From Austropuccinia psidii (taxonomy: Eukaryota; Basidiomycota; Pucciniomycetes; Pucciniales; Sphaerophragmiaceae): a stretch of 64,000 nt of DNA. The stretch is taken from assembly GCA_023105745.1 (NCBI GenBank), contig JALGQZ010000003.1, forward strand, positions 76,978,696 to 77,042,695. Direction: 5' to 3'. The notes under the pieces were generated by a model. The model saw nothing but the letters and a program-made list of their open reading frames with translations. It was not told the DNA's origin and ran no database searches. Position 1 is the stretch's first letter. Every line of letters starts with the position of its first letter. A program made the position numbers and the translations under genes. Shown here piece by piece: positions 24,272-37,329 of this stretch.

Positions 24272-27200
24272 TTATTTTTCAGCTTTTCTTTCATGTCTGA
24301 ACCTTCTTAGTAATTTATCAGCATTTGTTATATCTTTCTCAAGTAGCCATTCATCTTCCTGAGTTGAATTTCTATACCTTACAAGGTATTCCCTTTCTTT
24401 TTTGTTTCTTGTCCTTCTTTCTTTAAGGACTTTTACTATTTTCTTTTCCTCTCCTTCCTCCAAGGGGGGAATCTCAAGTGGGGGTTTATTTCTTAGTGGA
24501 AATAACTCCTTGTCACTTGAACTTTAAGGTTTTATCAGACTTACAGGGAAAGTTGGGTGTTTGTTCATTAGTTCACCTGTGAGTTCTAATTGCACAGCAT
24601 TGGGTCCATGAAGTGCTTTTATCATAAATGGTCCTGCAAAGGAATCTTTCAATTTCTTTGGGCCTTTTATGTTATTGAAATTAAGGGTTGATACTAAAAC
24701 CAAGTCTCCTATTTTGAAATCAGGTGGCTTATGACTTTTATCCCATCTTTCTTTTGCATATTTATAAGAATCTTGCATGCATCTGTTTGCATGGTGTCTT
24801 GCTTTGTCAAGAATTATTTTGAAACTGCTTGCTTTTGGATGTATATCCACTAAGTCCTTTTTTAGGGTATCATAAGGAAGTCTTGGATTTCAACCTTTCT
24901 CTAGCATTGCTGGTGTTTTGCCAGTAGAAGAATGGATTGATGTCTTATATGCCAGTTCAAGTGCTGGTATTAGTGTACACCAATCATGGGTAAAACCATC
25001 AGAATCTTTGAATTCTAGTCCATAAGCACAGAATCTTCTGATCATATCCTCTAGGGTCTGTATCATTCTTTCTGCTAGACCATCAGTTTGAGGATGATAA
25101 GCTGTTGAGAATGATAACTTTGTCCCAAACAAGTTATGGAGATTTGTCCATAATGCTGAAGTGAACTTTGGGTCTCTGTCACTTATAGTATTTTGGAATA
25201 AGCCTGTGTGACTAATGACTTTATTCCATATCATTATGGCTATATCCATAGCTGTGTCATCTTTATGACATGGTAAGAACATGGGAGTTTTACTGTACCT
25301 GTCAACTAACACTAGGCATGCATTATAACTCCTGTCTCCTCCTGGAGGTAAGGCTGTTACCCAATCCATATGAACTATTTCCCATGGGGATTTTGGTTCT
25401 TGGATTTGGATCATCATTCCAAATTTCTTTCCTGTGGCTCTGTTGGCTTTTTGACATCTGTCACAGGTTTGGCAGTACTCTGCAACATCTTTCTTCCAAT
25501 TTGGCCACCAAGAGCAGGTTTTCACCCTCTCTATTGTCCTATCTTCTGAGAGATGTCCAGATGCAACACTATCATGACACTCATGTAAAATAGTGTTTAT
25601 TAGTGTTCTGTCTGCTAAGGCCATAACACATGTATGTTTTGTTCTATGGTAAAGGATTCCATCAAGGAGGTGAAATCTTCCTTCATCATATGCCTTTTTC
25701 CATATTTCATCTAGTTTTGATGAAAGTGATGGATATTTTCAGTCTTTCATTAGAAGTTGGCTTAAGATATGGCAATTTTTATCTGTCTTATAGCTTTCTT
25801 TAACTTGGTTAAAGAATTCTGTGCCAATGTCTGTAACACATATTCCTTCTATATGGTGTTCTTCTTGTGGTACCCATGCTGTATTGTCAGGGGTATTTTC
25901 TAGAGCCCATCTGCTAAGACCATCTGCATTTTTATGAATATTTCCAGATTTATGAACAATAGTCATATTTCCTCTATATTCTTGGATAGCAATTTGCCAT
26001 CTCAGCATATGTCTATTTGGAGTATTCATATTTAATAGTGATTTCACAGCATTACAGTCTGTGATTACATCAAATACTGTGCCATCCAAATAATAATGCA
26101 GTTTTTCTAAAGCCCACACTAGGCATAAGCATTCCATTTGGCTTGCTCCATACCTTGCTTCTGTTGGCTTTATCTGCGTTGAAATGAAACAAATTGGTCC
26201 TTCCACTGGTTTATCATTGATAATTTGTGTTTGGTGAAGTGCAGCACCTAGTCCTTCTCCACAAGCATCAATGTACAGTTTGAAGGGTAGTTTCCAATCT
26301 GGCATCAGAAGAAATGGGGCATTTGTTAAGGAATTTTTCAATTCTTCATATGCCTTGACTCTTTCTTCTGTCATCTCATAGACTGTTTGTTGGTCACATA
26401 GCTTATACAAGGAGTTAGCAATCTTTGCAAAGTCCTTTATATGCTGTCTATAGTAACCAGCAAATCCTAGAAATGATTGCATTTCTTTTTTGGTTTGAGG
26501 CATTGGTTTAAGTAGTACTGCTGCTACTTTTTTTTTTCTATGCCTAGACTAAGGCCAGATACAACATGTCCTAGTGCTTTTAATTCACTATATGCAAAAT
26601 GACACTTTTTCAAGGAAATTTTCATATTTACTTGGACTATTTTTTTTAGTACCCTTTCTAGTCTTGTAAGGTGATTTTCCCAAGTTTCTGAGCAAACTAT
26701 GATATCATCAATATAGATAATCAACCATCCTTCTGATAATTCTTCAGGGAATATGGTATTCATCATTCTTTGATAATGGGAAGGTGCATTTTTTATTCCA
26801 AATGGCATTCTTAAGTATTCAAAAATTCCACAATGGACTATTATTCTTAGTAGTTTCTTGGCATTGTCTGTTGAAAAATTTTGATGGAAACCCTTAAGAG
26901 CATCCATAGCTGTGATGAACTTAGCTTGTGACAATTGGGTCAATGTCTCATGGATTCTGGGTATTGTATATCTGTCTGGAATGGTATAGGTATTCAGGGC
27001 TCTGAAGTCTCCTACCATCCTTGATTTTCCATTATGCCAAGTTATAATGACAGGTGTAGTAACTTCTACTTGTTCATTATGTCCAACCTTTCTTAATACT
27101 CCAAGGTCCATTAATTCTTTAATGTGCACCTCTAAGGCTTCTCTAGCTCTTGGACTGGCTGGATAAGCAGGTCTTCTTAATAAAGGTGGGTAAGGTTTTT

Positions 27201-28178
27201 CTACATTAAGAATTATATCCACTTCATGTCCAATTATGGCACCTAGTGGCTCTTTGTCAGTTGCAAAGGCATTTTTATACTTAAATAAGAGGTCAATCAA
27301 TTTTTCTTTCATTTTTTCTGTTAATTCTTGATTGAATTCTGCCTCTTTGAGTTGTTCAGATATAAAAAGTTCCTTTTCGGGAATTTTTTCTTCATTCTTA
27401 ATAACTGTGATTTGTTTTTTGTTATTTAAGAATCCAAACTTTTGTCTTTTGTTATCTCCTATGGTAAAATATCTATCCTTTTGGTTGGAGATATCTATAC
27501 CATAGATTGATAAGTAGTCATTCCCAAGTATGAAATGATTACTAGTACAGTTGTCCATTACTACAAACTCTACTTTAATTCTGACACATTGTGAGGGGTG
27601 AGGAAAAATTAGTGTTAAATCAATTATTCCAAGGGGCTTCATGCTCTCACTTGCACTACTAAATTTGACACCTTGTATTGGCATAAGTTTTTCTTGCCAG
27701 TCTGGGACAATGGTTTTTAAATAACTTTTGCCAACACAAGTGCAATATGCTCCTGTATCCAAGTTAACTTTTCCTTCTTGGTTATTAACCATAACAATAC
27801 TTATACTTTATTTTCCAGCTGTATATCCCATTCCTCTTGCAGGTTTGGTTCTATACATTTTGGCATCTTGTATGTTTGTCAGGTTTGTGTCAGATGTTCC
27901 AACTTGTGGCAAGTTTGAATTAACATCCAGTACTTCATAAATTATATCAATATTATTAATTTGTGCATTCATTATATTGATTTCATCACTTTCAGAGCTT
28001 TCTGACTCTTCTGTCTCTTTTTCAGAGTCAGATTCCTCCCCTTTGTCATTGTGGCTTTCTGTTTCCACAATTTCATTAATCTTTGCTTTTTTAAGGCAAT
28101 TATTGGCTAAGTGTCCAATACCTCCACATTTATGGCATTTTCTTTGCTCATTATTGTTGGATGTATTGGGCTTAAAGG
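24272..28178 (-). pseudogene. C Pol remnant: protease to chromodomain, with stops
   Basis: Minus-strand pol like A1/A2. It begins in the last part of gag at a zinc knuckle (CHKCGGIGHLANNC, near 28140-28100), then protease VNLDTGAYCTC (about 27770), reverse transcriptase with YIDDII (about 26720), RNase H (about 26270), integrase (25624-24890) and a chromodomain-like C-terminus (24463-24272). Lesions: TAA at 27805-27807, frameshift in an A run at about 26525, TGA at 25739, TGA at 24890 (Trp codon), TAA at 24524. All pieces but the first after the frameshift share one frame, so these are point mutations in a once-intact gene. Gag before the knuckle and the leader are gone. Confidence 0.88.
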
Positions 28179-30066
28179 AATATTATATTATTAAATAAAT
28201 ATAATAATATAGTTAATATTATATAAAATTATAATATTGTAAATAATATATTAATATAAAATAATTAATATATTATAAAGCTCTTTATTATTGTTACCAA
28301 CAAATAATAAAGGCATAAAAAACTGTTTTTTATAAATAAAAAACAATTAATAACAATAATATTACCAATATTAAAGTTATATATTAATATAAATACTATT
28401 TATATTAATTAAGAATTATTAAGAGTAATAATAAGAGAGAAATTATTATAATAAGATGAAATAACCTACTTTTAACACTTAAAATAATAATTTTGAGATA
28501 TTTTACGCCAAAAGAAAATAATACAACTTTTTCAAATTGTAGTTACAATAAAAATAAAGAAAATTTACTAAATTTCTTGATTTTACGTGGAAATGAGTTT
28601 ATAGAGAAATTTATGACAAAAACAATTAAAGAATTGATATAATCACACAAAAATAGTGATTAATATTAAGATGGTCTTTGGTCTTTAATAATATAAGAGT
28701 TTTATATATAAAGAATAAAGAAATTACCTTTTATTTCATTGATTTAATGTTTTTGATGCGTCTGAGGGGTAAATAGAGTAAAAAGAGCTCTATTTATAGT
28801 AAATACCTCCCTCCTAGAGTCCAACAGGCTTCTAGTAGACGTGTACTAATCATATCCACTGGAATTGATCAATATTTTAAGGTTTGAGGGTGATTACATC
28901 ATGATCAAACCATATTACATCATTATTACACCATTATTTAGAGTTAGCACTATAACTCTAAGTTTGATGACATCAGAGGCTTGGCAGAACCCCAAATTTT
29001 GTGGATTTTATTAGTTTTAATCATAAACTAATAGTATTCACCAATTTTATCACTCTTAAGACTGTTAAACTTAAATTAAGGTTACAGTATGTGATCATAA
29101 CTGCTCAAATTAAGCTCAAACTTTGATCCTCAATAACTTTTAAGATTTACACGCTGGAGCAATTCAGAGAGTGAATTCCGATAGCCTGTCATAACCTTAT
29201 TATGCTGCCACAAGCTTTTCATTACATCACAAAACTCTAATTTTGATGATTTTTCTTGTAACTCATCTTTTCTGTCGAAATTCAATATTTTAAACTTCAA
29301 ACCTTGATTTCAGGGGGTTATACCCTGAATTTAATAATAAAAATTACATCATTCTTCTCGAATGAACTAGTAGAATCCAACTGTATACTTTTTTTTAAGT
29401 TTGGAGCACTTTCACAACAAAGTGGTCAACAGCTCTGTTGATTTTTATCAATATTTCATCATAGGTTTTAACCTTGTTTATAATTTGTAAAATAAAGTTT
29501 ATATCTGTGTTCTTACAGTAATTAAGTGGTAACTTTATTTTTGGTTCATCATTCTATCATTTATAGTTTAGAAGATATTAGCTATGATCCTTGAATATAT
29601 GCGTTGACCAAAAAAGTGCATATATTCAGGATAATTCCTTAAGTATTAACATTGGAAATTAGCTTATTAATTGTTTTATGTGTGGAGTTTCATGGGGAAT
29701 TTACTGGTACAATTTACTTTACATGTTGTTTCATTATTTTTTGAGATGAATAAGGTTTTATGGTTTTTATAAGGTATTATACCTTATAATTCCTTAAATA
29801 TTGACTTTACAGATATGCCATAAAAATGGTATATGTGTATTTTTCCATAGGGAATCCAATGGTATAATTTATTTTACATGTTGATTCATTGGCTTTTAAG
29901 TTAAACCAATTTTTGTACCAATTTATGGTATTTTTTGTATATTTAATTACTTATTTTTAATGTATAATTATTTTAACAAATTTTAATATAATTATATTAA
30001 ACGTATAATTATTCTGAGTCTTTTTGTGACCTTATTGGGTATGTGGTCATATCTCAAAGGCTCACG
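28179..30066 (-). repeat. C 5' LTR, truncated at its inner end
   Basis: About 1,890 bp. The outer end (GGCTCACG at 30066) is whole except for one terminal base. The inner end lacks about the last 125 bp of the LTR and is joined to gag at about 28170-28180, at a short shared AATATTAT. Followed by target duplication attca (30067-30071). Confidence 0.8.
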
Positions 30067-31519
30067 ATTCAATTCAGAAAGCATTATGGCAAGATTCTCA
30101 ATATAGAATTCTTCTTCAAGATTTGGGTAAAGGTAAATCTGTTCAGGATTATTCTCTTGATTCCTCTTCCCACATTCTCCTGTTCAAAGATCAGGTGGTG
30201 GTTCCAAATGACTCCACAATCCAACTCAGTATATTTCAAAAGAGGCATGACTCTCCTCTAGCTGGACACCCTGGAAAAGAGAAGACTCTAAAACTTCTCA
30301 AACAGGATTTTAACTGGCCTGGCATGACTCAATTTATCAAGGATTATGTATCATCCTGTTAACAATTTTAAAGAAACAAAACTATTCAACACAAGAATTT
30401 CGGACTCCTCAAACCTCTTCCAATTCCAAATGGTCCTTGGATTTGTCTTTCAATGGATTTCATCACTTAATTTCCACTGTCCAATTCATTTGACTCAATC
30501 CTTCTCATAGTGGACAGATTCTCAAAAATGGCACTTTTCATTCCAAAAATGTCTTCAATAACTTCACTGGATTCAGCCCATTTTTTCATCAAGAAGATTT
30601 CTTCAAGCATGGCCTTCCTTCAAGCATTGTTAGTGATAGAGGTTCTCTTTTAGTTTCTTCCTTTTGGACCAATCTTTTTCAGCAGCTCACAATTGCAAGA
30701 GATCTGTGAACTTCTTATAATCCAGAAACTGATGGAAAGACAGAGAGTGTAAATCAAATACTAGAAAAGTACCTTTGGATGTATTTTAGTTATCATCAAG
30801 ATGATTGGAACACCTGGCTTCCTCTGGCTGAATTTGCCTGCAATAACTCTGACCACTCTTCAACAAAACAATCACCATTTTTCACTGTTTATGGAAGAGA
30901 GCCTCATTTCGACTCAGTTCACATTACTTAAGATACTCCTGGTGGAAAGTTATCAACAAAAGTCTAATCAGTACAGCAAGATGTCAAGAGAGAACTTGAA
31001 GTAGCCATAAACGTATTTAACAGGTATGCAGATAAAAGTAGAGCAAGTCCACCTGTTTTCAATCCTGGTGACATGGCATTGCTTTCTTCCAAGAAAATCA
31101 AATCAACTAGACTCACCAAAAAACTGTCCAAAAGATTGTTGGGTCCTTTTCCAATCTTGAAGAAAACCAGCACTCACGCCTACCACCTCAAGCTCCCATC
31201 TCAATGGAAGTCCATCCACCCAGTATTCCATATTTAACTCTTAGAACCAGTCAAGACATCAACAATCCCAACTAGGAATCAAGAGCCTCCTCCTCCAATA
31301 ATCATTGAAGAAGAAGAGGAATGGGAATTCTCTCAAATACTGAATTAAATGCTTAAGAGAGCCAAATTTTGGTATTTGGTGTAATGGAAAGGTTTCAGTC
31401 AAGACTCAAAAAGATCCACTTGAGAACTAACTGAAAACCTCAAGAATTGTCCTGAACTGGTCAAGGATTTTCATTATTTATATCCTGAAAAGCCAGGACC
31501 CAATTCTTCAAGAGATTGA
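30067..31519 (+). pseudogene. B2 Pol part 2: integrase and chromodomain (broken)
   Basis: B2 pol resumes after element C. It has the integrase zinc-binding region (HDSPLAGHPGKEKTLKLLKQ, about 30246-30300, with a stop before the last cysteines at 30361), a decayed catalytic core with SDRGSL (about 30630) and NPETDGK (about 30720), and a C-terminal chromodomain relic (FWYLV, WKGFS, about 31368-31400) ending SSRD and TGA at 31517-31519. Several stops break it (for example at 31230, 31346 and 31383). Confidence 0.85.
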
Positions 31520-32320
31520 TTTTTATTGGTGCTTGGTGGGGCGAGGAATTACCAAAAGTAAGTCCCACTCCTGGTAGGAACCTTTAGAGGAATTCTCCCC
31601 TTTCTTGTTGTAAGCAGCACCTCGGCCACTCTGTGAGCACTCTGCAATTTTTGGACACAGATATTTGGCCTTCCTTTCAAAATCAATTCCAAAAATCATG
31701 GCCATTTTCATTTGGGAAAATGGGCCATTCCTTTTATTAATTTCTTTCCAAGTCTTTCCAATTCTACGTTATTCTTTCAGAAAATTTATTTTCTTTTTAT
31801 GGCACTGGCAGGAGTGGTAATTACCAAAGGTAAGTTCCTCCCCTGGTGTGCACTTCCCTGAAGGGTCTACAATCTGTCAAGACATCACCTTGGCCACTCT
31901 GTGAGCATCTGGAATCAAATTTTCTTTTCAAGTTCCTTGGCCAATTCCTAAATCAACTACCAACCTCTGTGATGAAGATTGGAACCTCCTCAAGATTCAT
32001 TTCTCTTTTATTTTTTCTTTTCTTGATTTCATTTTCATTCTTTAATTTTCTTTTTTATCTTTATTTTTAATTTTCTTTACTTTTGCCAAATCAATTCATG
32101 AACCAACATCATTCATTTCAAACTCACATCAATTCTGAAGCCAATGTCAAAAGAAGATCAAAAAAATCCTGCATCACATGCCAACTTTTCAATATCAGTA
32201 TCCAATTATTTTTCTCGAAATCACTCCTCTTGAATTCCTGTCTCAAATCCTTTCCAGTTGCCTCAACAGGCTTCACCTTGTGTTGGCTCTCAGGAGCTCA
32301 CCAATCTAAGGTGGGGGTAC
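31520..32320 (+). other. B2 region between pol and 3' LTR, with polypurine tract
   Basis: No gene. It holds two diverged copies of a module that includes TTACCAAAAGTAAGTCCC...CTCCTGG and, about 80 nt on, GGCCACTCTGTGAGCA (about 31525-31660 and 31800-31915). B1 has two copies of the same module after its pol. It ends in the polypurine-like tract AAGGTGGGGGTAC (to 32320) against the LTR. It lacks the 2-kb segment with an antisense gene that B1 carries here. Confidence 0.7.
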
Positions 32321-33871
32321 TGTCACAACCATGGCAATTACCCTCCTGGACTCCATATGGCATATAAGTGCCAAATCAATCTTATGGCAATTTGGCCATA
32401 TCCATAATCACTGGCCAAATTGGCCCTCTCATCTTCTCTGGCCTTTTATGGTCATTTTATTCCTGGGGCCAACCTGGCCCCTTCACTATCATCAGGCCTT
32501 TCCAGCCCCCTCTTTGCTTTTGGGAACTTTCAGGTATTTTCCAGTGAACAAGGAAAATACAGCCAAAAGCCCGTATTTGGCTTTTTGAGCTTTAAATACA
32601 TTTTTGGGAATTTTTGCACACTTTGAACACTTTTGCACACTTTGTGCATTTTGCACATGTTTTTCTGTATTAGGGTGTATATGCCATTTTCCCCTGTATT
32701 ATGGGAAATCTGTCCAAAAGGCCATATCAGGCCTTTTGGGGCTTAACTGCCAATTTTGTGCATTTTGTGCATTTTTGCACACTTTGCGCAAATACAGTTT
32801 TAAAGCTGTATAAGCTGTATTTTGCCACTAAACCAAAATTAGCCAATACACCCAGAAACATGTAGTCACCTGTTAAGTCATCCAAAACCCAATTTTCACT
32901 CTCATCCTCCTGACTTCACTCACAAAGACCTTTGGCCACCTTCACCCTTCAGCAACTCAAATTGTCATTAATGGTGTTATACACCATTCTGCACCTTTTT
33001 TGACTAGCAATTCAATGGTGTCAATATCAGAGGGGTAATTCAACTTTTCATAAGTCACCAAAGTGTCATGTCATCCAGAGGACCCATCAAGGCTCAAGTG
33101 CAGGTGTCATTTCTCAAAGACCAATGACACCATCAGGAATTCATTGGTTATTCTCACTCCAAGGGAATGCGGTCAATTCATTCCCAAGGTGTATTCAAGA
33201 GGCAGTTCCAAACAAGTTGTGAAATGTCAATGCTCCATCAATCCAGCTTGGAAACCACATTCATTTCAATACGGTATTGATTCATCAAGACCTGTATTTC
33301 AATCATAAATCATGGGAAAATAATTCAACATAGTTCATTTCCCAATCTGGCAAGGTATACACTTAATCAAGCTGTCAATACAGCTTCAAGGATTCAATAC
33401 AGACCAGCTGTCAGCCTGCAGGAGTCAAGCTCTCAACCTTTCACATATACCAGCCTCCTTTGACCCTGGGGGGCTTTTCCCCCAGTTAATTAATATATTT
33501 TGATTTTATTTTATCTTTATTTATCTTACCATTTTTGTTAAGTGAATACTGATATTATCAATTCAGTCATTTAGCAACTTTTCTCTTTTTTCTTTCTTCA
33601 CCTGCCAATGGATATTTGGTGGTCATATCCTTACTAATTCCATTGTTCATTTTGGCAGGTTGAAACAGTGATTAAGGACTTACTTGGTTGGCTCTTTAGC
33701 CAATTGGCTTCCCATTTCTCTCATTGAATCTCATCTTTGTACTTGCATTCTTCTTAGATCAATTCAATTCTTTTTTTTATTCTCTTTATTGTTTTGGAGT
33801 CTCTCAAGTTAGTTCCCTGATTGCTGAGTGCCAGGCCACTTGTGGTTTTCTGTCCCAAGGCCCCTGTGACA
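32321..33871 (+). repeat. B2 3' LTR
   Basis: 1,551 bp, TGTCACAACCATGG to CCCTGTGACA; partner of 4302-5843, from which it differs at roughly a tenth of positions by eye. Followed by cctat, inside a C-type LTR rather than in A0, where the 5' LTR sits. Confidence 0.85.
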
Positions 33872-34590
33872 CCTATCAAACAAAATAAAAACATTAAATA
33901 TAAAGGTAATTTGTTTACTATTTATACATAAATCTATTATATTATTTCAGACCAAAGATCATTTATTATAATCACCATCCTCTATGTGATTCACTCAATA
34001 TTTTGTTTTTTTGTTAAATCTTCTTGAAAATCTTCAATTCCCTGTAAAATTAAGAACATTTGTAATTTCTTCAATTGTTATTTGTAAATAAAGTTTAAAT
34101 AATTTTGATATACATTATTCAGCTTAAAATCTATCAAAATTATTATATTAAATGTTAAAAGAAGTTTATTTTCTCTTTTTATAATTAATTTCTACCTATT
34201 TTTTTTTTAATAATTCTTTTATTAATATAAATAGTATCTATATTAATACATAGTTTTAATGTTGGTAATATTATTGTTATAAATTGTTTTTTATTATTAA
34301 ATAAAAATTTCTTATGCATTTATTATTTTTTGGTAACAATAATCAATTGCCAGAAATATATTAATTGTCAAATATTAATATTTTTATTCTTATTATATTT
34401 TTTTGTGATAGAATTTATATTATTCCTTTTATTCAATATATATCTATATATATATATAAACCATAATTATAATATTTCCTTATTATTATGATTATTCTGA
34501 ATCTTATTCATTATTTTAATAAGGAAATTTAGAGTACAATAAGTAAAATATTAGTAATATTTACTTATTTTTTCATAGTAAAACCTTACA
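33872..34590 (+). repeat. Partial C-type LTR, 3' part
   Basis: About 719 bp matching the reverse of the C LTR (from about 22840 through 22359 and then 11346-11119), ending TAGTAAAACCTTACA. It starts abruptly at the B2 3' LTR, so its 5' two thirds are missing. No primer site follows, so it was a 3' or solo LTR. Strongly diverged, with an AT-rich (TATA)n patch near 34440. Confidence 0.7.
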
Positions 34591-34921
34591 AACCTTTAAA
34601 TTAGTTTGGCTAGTACCATTGAATAGCTCTGACTTGGAGATTTAAATCAAACACCCATTTGATGGGTTTCAGCCTCTTTCTCTGGATATTGCATGAGGGA
34701 TTAAAATTAAGGCTTATGCTCAGCAGCTGCTTTGAGTGTGAATAGCTTTGTTATCCTTTGTCCTATGATTATGGGACTTGAATATTTGGAGAAAGGTGAG
34801 TATCCTCTTTTTCTATACATTTTGAGCTGGTTTGGCGCAGCTCCATGTTTTGGTGATATTTTACTGTACAATTGGTTTATGGTATTTTGGATGTCATGCT
34901 TGTGCTCTATTTCTGAGTCAC
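34591..34921 (+). other. Unassigned flank of A1
   Basis: 331 bp that match no element I recognise in the window. An AAAG/GTGAGT donor-like site is at about 34795, and short ORFs on both strands are not convincing. It ends with the target duplication gtcac (34917-34921) and continues biologically at 45296. Confidence 0.4.
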
Positions 34922-36838
34922 TGTGAGCCTTGAGGTATATTTTACATACCCAAATAGGCCACAATTATCTTAAAAAGAAATTTTGAATTATGCAAAACTC
35001 ATAAGTCATGCATATATCCAAAATTCATCATTTTCAATTTCAGAAAAGATGAATAACTTTTTATTGAGTAAGTAAATCCATGGATTTAAGACCAGATTTG
35101 GATTCTACACAAAAATTCACCTAGGGTAGCTCCATAGAGTGAATAAGCTCAATTTAAGTATTTGAGGTGGTAAAATGGAAAATACTTCAATACCACATCA
35201 TTAATACCACATAAAAGATCCGTGAAAATTTTTGTTTTTCTTGATTTTTAGCCAAAATAATGGGAAAGTGAGAAATCCCATGTTACATATACACTAAGAA
35301 TAGTGTTATGCATGTTTTGAGCACTTAATATCATGGTATTCTTACATGGACTTTTGGTACACCCATAGTGGATATCTCACTTTAAGCTTAAATTACTATT
35401 TTGACGTAAAAAATAGGCAAGGGGGACCAAAGACATCAAAGAGAGCCAGGGTACCCAACTTCTGAGGCCTCAGAGGCGTGGATAGCTCCAGAGCATGGAT
35501 CCATGGCTCATCTTGGCCCAATTGGTAAACTAAAACTCTTTGGGAACTTGGTTACCAAGTTACAACTACTGTAAAACATCAGAAAATAGTAAATAACCTG
35601 CTATTTTGACGTGCCAAGGAGGTAATGAGCTACTTACACTCCTGTAACCATGTCAATTACTAATGACTTTCCATGGATAAACACCAAAAGAGTAATTAAA
35701 ACCCTTTTGGGACCCATATTCATTGATTTACCTCATAGCAACCAGCAAAACACTGCTATTTGCAATTCTACGTAGAAATGAGGTAAAACCTTCAAAAATT
35801 CATTAAAAATACAATTCTTAATGAATCTTTCTGAAACTTTCAGGACTAAAGGAGAACTGTATTATCTATGGTACAACCAAAAGAAATTACAGTTTTACTA
35901 GTAAAATTAAAAGTTTTACTTACAGTCCATTTTTGGATATTCTACGTGAAACACTGAATCTTCAAAAATTCACAGTAATTACAACCTGTGATGAAATTGG
36001 CAATAACATTGATAACTTTGAGAAATCAATGATTATTTTAGAATAAAAGAAGATTTACAAGTGTTACTCCTTTTATTCTTAACCATATTGGGGTTGGTAG
36101 TCACGTAAAAGCATCAATTAAGTAATTATGATAATCTTACATGACAACAGATGATGCAATCAATAATCCAAAAAGGTTTATTGTTTTCTCACTCACTGGT
36201 TTTTCAGTTTGCTCCATGGCACGCCTCTGTGAGCTGTTGTTGACTTAAAAGAAGCCTCTTCTTGCTGTTTTTTCATCATCATCTTATCAATTTATTAAAT
36301 CTTTATTACCAACAAGTAAGTATTAGTTCAACTATTCTTAAGTGTTTTAATTCTTTCAGAATCAATCAGAAAGACGTGAAATCATAGAATCCAACTATAT
36401 ATTGTTGTAATACTGTTATAAATCCTTTTGATCCCTTAAATCCACAATTCCACGTCAAATTTCTCTACTTTTATTATCAATAAGTTCTTTGGAGTATTAG
36501 TGAGTCATTTATCTTTAATTCTTAAAGTTTTTCTCTAGTAATAGTTTTCTTCAAGAATTATCTTTATAATTATTCTTGCAAAAGATAATTATATATTAAA
36601 ATAATTTTATTATTTTAATAAAGAAGTTTTTATTATTAAATTCTTCTTGTAATTGATTCTTGTAGACAATTACTTGCTCACTGTTAAAATCACTAGTAGT
36701 GCTTAACACGTGAAAGAAATAATTTTTAATTATTTAATTGTGGTTATAATAATATTTTATTATTATATTTCATAAGAACAGACATAGTACTGTTGATTAA
36801 TAGTAATATTATCATCAGTTTCATAGTCACATCTTACA
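34922..36838 (+). repeat. A1 5' LTR
   Basis: 1,917 bp, TGTGAGCCTTGAGG to CACATCTTACA. A strong donor-like site, CCAACAA/GTAAGTATT, lies at about 36308, downstream of the likely promoter region. If used with the acceptor at 37328-37329, the junction would read A/TG and create a start codon; A2 would give GTG at the same place, so this is only a possibility. Confidence 0.93.
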
Positions 36839-37329
36839 TTTGGGGGCCTGGCCGTGATTTTATCCATAGACTTGGCTTTAATCATATTCTAGACTTCATT
36901 TTTTGTGTTCAAAAAACCACCATACCTACCACATCTTACATTTGGGGGCCTGGCCGTGTTTTTTGAACCTTGTACCCTTAATTAATATATTTTTAAGCTC
37001 TAAAATATATTAATTTAATTAATTTTTTTCTTTCAATTTGGAGTTAAAATATTTTTATTTTTGAAATTGTTTTAAAATCTTTTTCATTGAGGAATTTGGT
37101 TTAATTTTATATTGTTTTTACACGTGGCTTTTTCACATCCAAAAACTTATAAAATTATTCTTTGAGTTACTCTGAATTAATTTTCATTCAAAATCTTAAA
37201 TTTTAATTTTTTTTTCTTTAAAAAGAATAATTTTTTTAATATTAAAAAATATAAAACTTATAAAAAATCTTTAAAAAATATTTTAAAAAGTATAAAAAAT
37301 AATTTTTTCTCTTTTATAATTTCTTTTAG
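36839..37329 (+). other. A1 leader with two copies of the primer-site block
   Basis: The 29-nt block covering the last 11 LTR bases plus TTTGGGGGCCTGGCCGTG occurs twice, at 36828-36856 and 36930-36958. The 70 nt between them resemble the start of the A2 leader (ATCATATTCTAGAC), while the sequence after the second copy (TTTTTTGAACC) resembles the A0 leader. The leader ends in TTTCTTTTAG, a likely 3' splice site (AG at 37328-37329). Confidence 0.7.

Larger units (their letters stand above)
11119..30066 (-). mobile_element. Element C: defective family A relative, split by A2
   Basis: Minus-strand Ty3/gypsy element inserted in B2 pol with target duplication attca (11114-11118 and 30067-30071). 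In element order: a truncated 5' LTR (30066-28179), an internal region lacking leader and most of gag, a decayed pol (about 28178-24272), polypurine tract and 3' LTR (24153-22359 plus 11346-11119). The intact element A2 is inserted in that 3' LTR. The last base of the right end is G where the family has A (GGCTCACG for GGCTCACA). C encodes the same protease-RT-RNase H-integrase-chromodomain order as A, with many stops, so it could move only with enzymes from another copy. Confidence 0.85.

Noticed and set aside
34732..34926. 64-codon ORF and a donor-like GTGAGT before A1, as a host exon
   Set aside because: The reading ends at the A1 insertion and does not continue into a convincing frame after 45296; there is no homology I can recognise.
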